Shown piece by piece: positions 36,780-59,689 of a DNA stretch of 64,000 nucleotides. Numbering within the stretch: position 1 is the stretch's first letter; each line of letters opens with the position of its first letter. Under the pieces are notes generated by a model. That model did no database searches, was not told where the DNA came from, and saw only the letters and a program-made list of their open reading frames with translations. Origin of the DNA: Dasypus novemcinctus (taxonomy: Eukaryota > Chordata > Mammalia > Cingulata > Dasypodidae); assembly GCF_030445035.2 (NCBI RefSeq), contig NC_080680.1:98399157-98463156 (forward strand). The letters are read 5' to 3'. A program made the translations under genes and the position numbers.

Positions 36780-36899
36780 GGGAAGCGGACTTGGCCCAAT
36801 GGATAGGGCATCCACCTACCACATGGGAGGTCCACGGTTCAAACCCCGGGAGGGGGTGGGAGAGAAATAAATTTTTTTAAAAATCCTAAAAAAAAAAAA
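36780..36899 (+). mobile_element. Internally deleted long-type DAS SINE
   Basis: The intact head, through the B-box 'ggttcaaaccccggg', is joined directly to the G-rich tail 'agggggtgggagagaaataa'. About 270 bp of the usual body are missing. A perfect 8-bp duplication 'gtatttag' flanks it (36772-36779 and 36900-36907). Confidence 0.85.
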
Positions 36900-37084
36900 G
36901 TATTTAGTAAACATTTCTCTTGACAGTCAGAAAGGTTAGAGCTAAATTTTGTATGCACTGATAGTACTATTATTTTAAATTTTTAAAAATAAAAAAATTA
37001 TCCTTTTTCTCTGATTTTGGTTGTTTTGCTTTTATCAGTCTATACAAAGACATATATTTGTATATGTCTTTAAATAAGCTACCT

Positions 37085-37745
37085 TTGATAGAATCATGGT
37101 CTTTGTAATCACACATGGGTTCAAGTTCTAGCACTGCCATTTACTAACTTTGTCACACTGGCCAAATTAATGAATTTCTCCAAACCTTTCGTTTTTACAT
37201 GGTTATAATGATCATGGACTCTGTAGAGTTGTAAGAATTAAGTAGGAATTATTTAAGACAGTATTGAGAAAAGCAGTAGAGTAGCATCATATGGTTTACT
37301 CTTAACAAATGTTCCCTTAAGACACTTCAGTAAGTAGACATAGAATAAATTACTATTACTAGTATTATTGTTCATCTGTATCTACAAATTCTTATCACTG
37401 TCTATCCTCTGAATACAATTATTTAATACTGGTTATTCAGAATATTAAATTAGAACTAAGTGCATGACCTCAAAAAGGTTTGTGTCCTGAAGCACTGCCA
37501 TCTCTAACTACATGGAGGAGACAGGATTGTGTAGTGGTTAAGAGGGGCTTCTCTGAAGTCAGAAACATTCCTAGAATCAGCATATGCCAAACCATCTAGT
37601 GATCAGGGCATGTTGCTTACCTGTTGAGTCTATTTCCTCACCTTAAAATGAGGGTAATAATAATTATCTTAGATTAAAAGAGCTTGCATGTAAAGTGCTT
37701 AGCATATTGCCTGGCATATGTTAAGTGCACAATAAAAAGTAACAA
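37085..37745 (+). repeat. Two MIR SINEs in RAB14 intron 1
   Basis: About 37085-37320 ('cacatgggttcaagttctag', 'tggttataatgatcatggac'). About 37515-37745 ('aggattgtgtagtggttaag', 'ccttaaaatgagggtaataa', 'aaagtgcttagcatattgcc'). Both are in sense order. Confidence 0.75.
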
Positions 37746-37749
37746 TTTT

Positions 37750-38885
37750 TTGTTATTAGTTGACAAATTGTTAATTGTGTATTTAGAGATGCCTTTTTCC
37801 TGAAATGCAGTACTCCTTTTTTCTTAAAGAAGGCAAAGGCTTTAAAGGAGATCTTATCTACATGTGAGCTTTATTTTTCAAATTCCTTTTCTAAAACATG
37901 GAAGAAAGGGTCTTTTAATTGCACCAGGAGTTGTACACAAATTACATAGAATATTGTCAAGTTTGTTAATCAATAGAGGTTGTAGTGTTGAGTGGACTCA
38001 TGTTTTCAGTGTTTGAACTAGACCACTATTTCTTGCCTATTTTGGATCCCCATCTGCGTGTTGTGCTGTTTGAGTTCTCAAAGTAAGTAAAGCAAAAGCC
38101 CTCTAAATGGGGTGGGAGTGGGGGGACTTTTTTCTCTTCCAAAGCTACATAATATATTCTTCACTTTAATAGTGGTATGTTTCATGTTCAAGAGATTAGG
38201 TTAACAAATCCCTTGTGAAAGTGATATTCAATATTTAAATGGGGCCATTTGAAGACACATTTACGAAATTTGGACTGAAAATAATGTGGGGGTATGGTAT
38301 ATTTAAACCTATTTAAACCTAGCCTGTTATCTTAGAATAAGAAAAGGAAAACTTTTGTGTTGGTAGCTATTGTGAAAGATATTTTCTGCCTTCCTTGTCT
38401 ACTAAAATTAGTTAAGTTTGAATAGTTTTAACTCTGCTTTTAGAGTTTTAAAATTGGTGATTTTGTAAGAAACTTGAACCAGAAAATGTGTAATGTGATC
38501 TCTTATTTAGAAATAGTTTATATTAATACTTTGTAATTTTTTAAAAACATTTTCAAAATTAGTTACCTTAGTAGATATTTAATTAAATACTTTGTGTGAT
38601 AATTAAGTGTAGTGAAGTAGTACAACTCAGGAGTGAGTTATAATCTCATGGTTAGTTTTTAGGGCATTTGATGTAGAAACTGGTATTTGTTAGAGGCCAC
38701 AGTTTTAACTTATTAAATGGAAGAAAGCAAGGTATGTACAACTGTGACTTTTAGCTAGAAAAGGGAAAGGGAATAGGAAAATCAGAAGGGAAGAGCATGA
38801 AAGAAACAGTAATGTAAAGGTGATAGGGAGTGATGACTTTTTTCCCAAGTGGGAATAGGGAAGGGGGAGTTTGAGAGGAATTAAA
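37750..38885. other. Intronic stretch without recognised features
   Basis: AT-rich intron sequence. A short similarity to itself exists between 36595-36670 and 38155-38230: 'atggt..gtgttcaagaga' followed by 'gaggttgagaaatc' or 'taggttaacaaatc'. It may mark two copies of an unnamed repeat in the same orientation. Confidence 0.35.
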
Positions 38886-38890
38886 ATTTA

Positions 38891-39085
38891 GAGGGAGTGG
38901 ATGTGGCTCAAGCAGTTGAGCGCCTGCCTCCATCATGGGAGGTCCCGTGTTGGTTTTCTCAGTACCTCATAAAGAAAACAAACAGAAAACAAGCAAAACA
39001 AATGGTAAAACCAACTCAGGGAAGCCAATGTGCCTCGGTGGTTGAGTGCCGGCTTCTGTGGCCCCCAGTACCTCAAAAAAAAAAA
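38891..39085 (+). mobile_element. Short-type DAS SINE dimer
   Basis: 'gggagtggatgtggctcaag' head, a degraded second head at about 39019 ('gaagccaatgtgcctcggtg'), and an A-rich tail. The flanks 'aaatttaga' and 'aaaattaga' look like an imperfect duplication. Confidence 0.8.
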
Positions 39086-39104
39086 ATTAGAAGGAAAGAG
39101 TTGG

Positions 39105-39900
39105 TTCTTGGTAATAATTCCTTGGTGCCAGGGAGGCTCATCTCCAGGAGTCATGTCCCTGGGCCTCTTAACCTGGGGGGAAGGTCACTATATGCTGAGT
39201 TTGGCATAGAGAGAAGCCACATTTGAGTAACAAGAAAGCTTTCAGGAGGTACTCTTAGGCAATATATAATATTAGGCTAAGTTTCAGTATCTGGAGTAAA
39301 GGTTCATAAGTACAACCATCAATATCAAAGGCCTAGCATAATGGTCTGTCCTCCTTCTCTAGGCACTGCCTATGTACTTGGGGGGCTCTTGCCATTCTAT
39401 GAGAGAATGTAAAAAGATTTTGCAGGATGGGAATTCAGTGTTCTTTGCTTATTATGTGGGTCTCCACCCAACAAAACATTGCCCCATGACCACTGAAACA
39501 TATTCATATGCCATAGAGGAATGCCCTGGGTTTATCCCTCCTCACACATTCCCCCATCACTGACACCCCACACCAGTGAATCTCCCCTGCCACAATTGTG
39601 TCCCTTCTGTGATCAGAAACCTCCCCTAACGGATGCTGGACGTTGTGTGTCCTGTCGTGGCTCACTGGGTAGACTGGGGGAGAGTGTGGACTACAATGTG
39701 GACCACTGTCCATGTGGTGCAGCAGTACTCCAGAATGTATTCGCCAGGTGCAGTGGATGTGCTGCAATGATGAAAGAGGTTGTTGATGTGGGAGGGGTGA
39801 GGAGTATATGGGGACCTCTTTTTTTTAATGTAACATTTATAAGAAAATAAGAAGAAAAAGAAACAACCATTAAAATGAAACACACAAAAACAAAAAAAAA
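39105..39900 (+). repeat. Unidentified repeat, probably L1 3' UTR-like
   Basis: The segment ends in an A-rich tract after 'gaggagtatatggggacctc', similar to the L1 3' end at 47800. A 'gtggactacaatgtggacca' phrase resembles the 'tatggactatag' phrase of L1 3' UTRs. One + frame (39521-39850, 109 codons, non-ATG or internal start not established) shows several CxxC pairs. No intact ORF2 precedes it. Confidence 0.4.
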
Positions 39901-39904
39901 CCTC

Positions 39905-41467
39905 CCCTGAAACAAAGCTGAAAAAACAAGTAAAGTAATAATAAAATAATAATACCAAACTTCATTCTTAAAAGTTTTCTTTAGTACCTAGCGTCTGGAA
40001 AAGGGAATTGAGTTACTATAATTTTCAGAATCAGTTAATCTAACTAGAAGAACTCCCTTTTCTGAAAGAACTGGTTAAGGGAGTTTTCTGTAATTTAGAA
40101 GACTAATTATAAATGTGTTACAACATGTCAAGCTGGGATGGGTAGCAGGGCATCTACTTTTGCTGAATGTGATACATACAGCTAAGTGAGAAGACTGTAT
40201 TGTGTGAAGTGAGTCTGATAAATTATTGTAATTAATATCTTCCCTATTAACAGTTCACTTATTTTAAATGTATATTCTCTAAAGGTTAAGTATTATTAGT
40301 TATATGGAAATTTTATTTGAAATATGGTATATTTTAAAATGTTAACTTCAGAATTTCTGTAATCATTTCAAATATCTGGCTTGTGTAAGGTACAGGTAAC
40401 CAAAACAGATAAAAAAGATACTGTAAATCAAAATTTTTTAAAAATGGGATTAAATTTTCATTATATGAAGACTTTTCCTGTCCTTACGCTGAAAACTAGT
40501 TTGCAAATAAATTGTATTGGAAACTATATAAGTATTAAAATTTAACCCTTTTTTTTTTTAATATCTAGCATAGTGGCTATACATTCAGGGTACTCATTTG
40601 AATAAATTGGAGAGTTTTTAAATATTACTCTTGAAAGTAGAGAAATTAGACTTCTTTAGGTTGTTTATCCAAGGTAAAGAATAGGTTGTGATTTTTAAAA
40701 ATATCTTTTAATACAGAAACTTTAAAATTTTCCAACCACAAGTACTATTTTATGCCATTATTTCTCTTAGCTTCTAGGTAGCATTTAGCAGGACTTAATA
40801 TGCTCTAGTCAGTGGTTGCCCTCCCCCCTTATTTTTGCTTATTCCTCAAACTTGAGGGATTTGCAATGATGTCGACTTTGACTGCTTCAGGCTGAGAAGG
40901 GTCATAAATATTATACCTATAAAAACAACAGTTTCATGTTGGTCATCTAACTATAAATTTGGTTTGGAAATAATACTGTTCGTTCTTTGGCTGCAATGCT
41001 AACAATCAATTTAAAGTAGAGTAAATCTGTTTGTGCTTAGAAGTTAGTGGTTACTTTTTCTACCATTCTTTCATAAAACCAGAGTTCTGACAAGTAGACC
41101 ATCAGTAATTCAGTTGTCAGATGAAAGAACTGGGGGCTTTAAAATTAAGTTTAATTTGTAAACATTTCCTTGTTTGAAATTTTCCATTTCTTCTTGGATA
41201 TTTCTTAAAGTGAAATATTAGAGTTTTTGTATAAATAGTTTATATGAAACTATGAATAATCCATGAGAATGTTAAAGCAACTGTCATCCAAGGAAATTTA
41301 CATTTGATCAGTTTGGGAAATGGCAGTTTTACTATGAATTATCATAACCTACATTTTGTTTGTATTCAGTTGCTTTGTTTCATGTTTCTTTAAAGGATAA
41401 CAGTGATCAGCCTGGATAACTTGTGTATACTTTCCTTCTGAAGTAACTCAGTTTTCTTTGTTTTTAG
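39905..41467. other. Intronic stretch without recognised features
   Basis: AT-rich end of RAB14 intron 1. No repeat or exon is recognised before the polypyrimidine tract of the exon 2 acceptor. Confidence 0.45.
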
Positions 41468-41474
41468 TGCCACC

Positions 41475-55057
<13,583 letters not shown>

Positions 55058-58000
55058 TGACCTCTTTGCTGTGGCCCCTCATTTGACCTTTCACCTCTGT
55101 CTGTTGGAAGCAGTACTTTTTACTGCCTCATTGTCTTCTGTACATCTTACTGGGTTTAATTAAAAAAAAAAAGAAAGAAAAAAACTCTGTTGTAAAAACA
55201 GTTAACACAGTACTAAACTGCTAAACAACTAGATGTAATCAGGTTATCAAAGGCAAGTAGAGTAATCTCTCCTGCATGGTAAATCTAGACTTTTTTTCCC
55301 CCTCAATTGTCCTTGTGATAGGTATGTCACCAGTACATGATTTAAACTGAGCACTGATGCTGGACTTGATGACTTTTACCCCTCCCTGCCTTTTTGGGCA
55401 AGGCTTTGTCTCACTGTACGGTTTAATTTGATAATCTTAAGCCTTTCTCTCCATCGTCAACCATTCGAGTATGTCTGCTGTAAGCAGTAAGCTTATTGCT
55501 GTGAAATGACTTCTGATGGCAGAGAAAGGGGTTCTATAACTGCTTTCTTTTTTTTGTTTTTGTAGGATTAATTCCTTGTGTGGGAGGCATTTTTCTTGAG
55601 GAGGTTTGCTTCTGTCTTAGCCTTGCACAGGGAAAATATCCCTTTATCTTTTGTCATGAGCTTTATTGATAGCTTTATCTTTTTTTTTTACACTATTTTA
55701 TCCTTTTCTCCTTAACAGAAAGTAAATATGTATAAAATTTGAAGGAACTGAACTAACAATACATTCTGTGTATATTATTTTAATGAAGAAAATAAATTGA
55801 TTACTGGCATTAGAACAGTAAAGTACCAGTTTGTACAGTATGACCTTTATGTGACCATGTTACTCCTTCCATTTCACACAAAGAAATAGACATGACTGCA
55901 GTTCACAAGTAATATGGCTCCACTCTTGGTGCTGGCAGTGTTTGGGGATATTAGGCTGGAAAGAGCTCCCAGCATCAGAGGATTAACACTAGCAGATTCT
56001 GTTCCATCTTTGCACTGTGGCTTACCTGCTGATTTTCTTAACTGTTCTTGTGCAATCAACAATGTGCTTAACCTGCTTTTCTCTTTTTGTAAACGTTTTG
56101 CATTACAGGCTACATTTCTTGCCTTACTGTATAGAAAAAGAAAAAAGGCTGGGTTGTTTATTGCACATTTTAAGCTTTTATACCTTTACCTTTTTGGAAT
56201 GGTCAGATTCTGAACTGGACAGCCAGAACCGCAGGTCTGCTGTTAAGGGATTTTAAATTGTGCATTTTTAACACTACAGTGAAATAATTTAAGATATCCC
56301 TTGTGTTCATAGTATGAGGGGCTGTTTTATGTCATGTTGGCATAAATTGTTTTGTAAAAGGGAAAGTGTTTGTAATGGTGTCTCATTGTCTGTGCTGATA
56401 CAAAGTAAGTTATTACTTTGCACTAGGTGATTTGGCCACTGAGAGAATACTGTATTGCAAGGGAACTAATTTGATTTCTTTAGACAACAGATTTAGGTTT
56501 TACCAAGTTCTTCACCTCTTGACTGATTTCTAATTTGAGTTTATGGTTCAAAGGCTGGGAATCAAGGAGTTATTTGAAGTAGGATAGGTAAACCTCAGCA
56601 ACATGTACTCAGCTTAGCTACTGTGTTAAAATACACACCTTAAATTCCTCTTTACAGGCATGAAAGTAAAAGTACATCTTTCTGGGTTGTAAATACCTGG
56701 TAGTACCAGAGTATTGTATAGTTGAAGTTAAATAAAAGCCAAAACTGGAATGTGCAGAAAATAGGATTTGGTTAATTTGTGGACTCATCTTTATTTTTGT
56801 CTTTGTTTAGCTTTTTATAAAACAAGATTCCTGAAGTAGATTGGTATATTCTGTTAAAGACTTATAGTGATCCACTCTGCTTACACTGTTGCATCACAAG
56901 GGACTCGCCCAGGGACCATGACCTGCTGGTAGGTGTATATATTTACAAAAACAAAACAAACCATCCATTTGGATATAAGGTAGCAATCACAAACTAAAGA
57001 CCTTGGCGGCTTGTTTAGGTGCAATATCCTGATTCCCAAAGTTAGTTACAGTGGGTCTTATTGTTTTTGTGACAGAAGGAATTATTCAGACTGCTGTACT
57101 CTTCATTTGATGTAACAAAATGCTATTAATCTAAATATTTGTAAATAAAGTACATGTATCTAGATTAAATTAAAATTGGTTGCATTATTTTCTGAACTAA
57201 AATAGGATTTCTCATTTTCTTTGGGTGAACATTTATTTGACATAACTTGTCCATTTTATTGCAGAATTGTCCTAATTTATTGGATAAAGAAGTCTACATA
57301 TGTAGCATATAAAACTTTTATTACGTAATTGAGCTACAATTTTATCCTTGTACTTGGATCACGTGCATTGTTTTCATTCACCTTTTTTCAGTGTGAGATT
57401 AGCACATTTGGGGACTTTGCTTGTACTTAGAGCCAGATTCTGTTATTTGCATGTGTAATCTCCCTTATAATAAATGTGGGTGCTCAAAAACAGAGGAGCA
57501 GATTGTCATATTGTAATATCCTTGTTCCAGGCACTGAGCATACACTTTGGAGAGAATGCAAAATTCTCTTAATTTTTAACCCATGATAGCTCACTGCTTA
57601 TGCAAGCGACTTGCTTCTCTGTGTGTTACTTATTGCTCTCACACCTATGAGGCAGACCTACTGATTAGTAATTGGTGCTCATTACTAAGCATTAGATGAC
57701 ATTCCATTGTTGTATTTTTTTCATAGACAAAGTGTTTGGTGCAGTAACCTTGATTTCCTGCCCACCCCCCTGGGGGGACAAAGGGTTGATGTTCACTTAA
57801 TACTAGAGGTAGTAAAGTTTCTTTGGAAAGATGTCTTTTGAAGCCATGTATTTGGCTTCACCCCACCTCTCTAATTCCACAAGATCATAATTCTGAGAAC
57901 TTTTTTTGTCCATTTAAGTATGATCTTTTACAGATGTATGGTTCAGTTCAGTCCCCTTAACAGAAGAAAAGACTAATGCCTTCTACCCCTATTCATGTGA

Positions 58001-58255
58001 CAGTATAGAGTACATTCATATGGCTGTATAGAGAAGATATTTTACCCCCATCCAGCCCATGGACAGAACAGGCCCCAAAAATGTGCCCCTGCAGGAATTC
58101 AATAATTGTAATGGGCTAAACTTTTTAAGCCTTTTGCTAGAATGAAACAAAGCAAAATCTTAAACATAAAAGACATTAACAAAGTTTTTGTTTTGTAAAT
58201 AGATGGCTTCTAAAACTTACTCATTGTATGTTAATAAACTTTATGTTTTTTATTA
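55058..58255 (+). other. RAB14: RAB14 3' UTR
   Basis: About 3.2 kb of AT-rich sequence, largely free of recognisable repeats, unlike the surrounding introns. It contains AATAAA signals at 55791, 56731, 57144, 57469 and 58233, four UGUANAUA (Pumilio-type) motifs, and a miR-451-type seed match at 55418-55423. The last signal is followed by a T-rich region, so the full-length end is placed near 58255. Confidence 0.75.
58233..58238 (+). terminator. RAB14: Distal RAB14 poly(A) signal
   Basis: AATAAA followed within 15 bases by a T-rich downstream element ('ttatgttttttattatc'). It is the last good signal before the opposing CNTRL 3' end, giving a 3' UTR of about 3.2 kb. Confidence 0.65.
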
Positions 58256-58259
58256 TCTT

Positions 58260-58855
58260 TATCATAATTACATTTATTCCATTCCTGGATGATCTCGTTC
58301 TAGCCAGACACCACTTTTTAGGAATATAAACTTAGTAGGTGGTAAGGGATTACTGCACTATGTATTATAGTAACCAGGTATACTTGTTAAGGCACTAAAA
58401 GCTACCAATGATCCATAAAAGAGATCTTGGGAGTATTTTAAAACCTAATATATTACATGTAGTTTTATAGTTCACTTACCCTTTAGAAATAATTCTATTG
58501 CCATACAACTTTAACAGTGGTTTCTATTCTTGTTTTTAAAGAAATAATGTACAGATCATGGAGTTGAGCCCTTATAATAGTTTACAATTATAAAATCTGA
58601 ATACAGTTGAATTTACCACTAGATCAGAGTCTCCAAAGAACAAAGTTCTACCTTTCCATCTAAGGATATTTTTGGCTGAGGAAAAGTTTTATAATTGTTC
58701 CAAATGATGAAATAAACTTAGTGGTAGGTACAACATACTTCAACCTCCAGGAGAAGATGGTAGAACATTTGAAAGACTGCCATTCTCTTGGAATTAAGGT
58801 GAAAATTTGGAAGGCTTTACAATTGATTGATCTGTGAAATGAAAAGTGAGATGAT
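58260..58855. other. Convergent intergenic interval between RAB14 and CNTRL
   Basis: About 0.6 kb with no recognised repeat or gene. Its edges depend on which poly(A) signals are used. Confidence 0.5.
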
Positions 58856-58876
58856 AGACCCAAGTTTGTTTTATCT

Positions 58877-58882
58877 TTTATT
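58877..58882 (-). terminator. CNTRL: Likely CNTRL poly(A) signal
   Basis: AATAAA on the - strand (TTTATT on +). It is the best canonical signal downstream of the proposed CNTRL stop codon, giving a 3' UTR of about 0.75 kb. Confidence 0.5.
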
Positions 58883-59629
58883 TTCATAAGAAAATAGATT
58901 TTAAGCAAAATCCAAAAATAACTCTTGACGTTATATAAATGAAGAGAGGCTTTAAGTACACCTTATTTCTTTGTATTGTAGATTTACCAGTTTACAGATT
59001 CAAATGTGCAGTTAAAATCAGCAATGGTTTTATAAAAATGTATTCCAAAGATTAAAAAAAACCACAACCCTCAGTCACCTAGGACCTTGGTTTAAATTGT
59101 ATATATATGTAAGTATTCCCACATGCACACGTGATTCACAAAGACCTTGAAAATGGCATTAATGGTAAAAATGAAATAGACTACAGTGGAATTTCAGCTT
59201 CTCAAGGCCCTGGATCTTGCTAAAAACCAAGTGGTATTTCAACTGTGAAGTTATGAGGTAGTAGAGAAGGTATTTTCTCAGATGTATTTATACAAGTTGT
59301 ACACCTCATCTAGCTGAGCCATTCTTTTCTTACAGTAGAACAAAACGGTAGAAAGATGATACTTGTAATGGTAAAAATGGGTTTTAAATAAACTTAGAGA
59401 ACTAAATGATCGCATGGTGGCTAAATAAGTAAAATATATATTTGAGCACCTCTCTGGAAAAATCCTTTTTAAGATCAATTGCTGTACAAAATTTTCTAGG
59501 AGAAAAGGTTATTTTTCTTCAGGGACTGTTTCTGTATGATAAGCTAGAATTTCAAGATCTTCTCATTGAAAGTGCTAGTTACAAGATCTCTGCAGCATAT
59601 ACCCTGTGAGCAGGAAGCTGGGAATGGCA

Positions 59630-59689
59630 TCAATGTAGGTAACGGTCTGGTGATTCTGATGGCCCTTGTAGAACTTGTCGGAAGGAGCT
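59630..59689 (-). CDS. CNTRL: CNTRL proposed terminal coding segment
   Basis: On the - strand, an acceptor 'cttcttttcag' at 59691-59690 opens a phase-0 frame of 19 residues (SSFRQVLQGPSESPDRYLH) and a TGA at 59632-59630. The splice site is good, but I do not recognise the tail. An AG two bases further on would give a longer, different tail. This segment is inferred. Confidence 0.5.
   Translation of the reverse strand, partial: SSFRQVLQGPSESPDRYLH

Larger units (their letters stand above)
32384..41467 (+). other. RAB14: RAB14 intron 1
   Basis: A 9.1-kb GT-AG intron. The first 0.5 kb is still CpG-rich. It contains MIR copies (33715-34165, 37085-37320, 37515-37745), an antisense old L1 piece with a nested SINE (about 35730-36540), an internally deleted SINE (36780-36899), a short SINE dimer (38891-39085) and a LINE-like segment (39105-39900). 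The acceptor is 'ctttgtttttag'. Confidence 0.85.
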
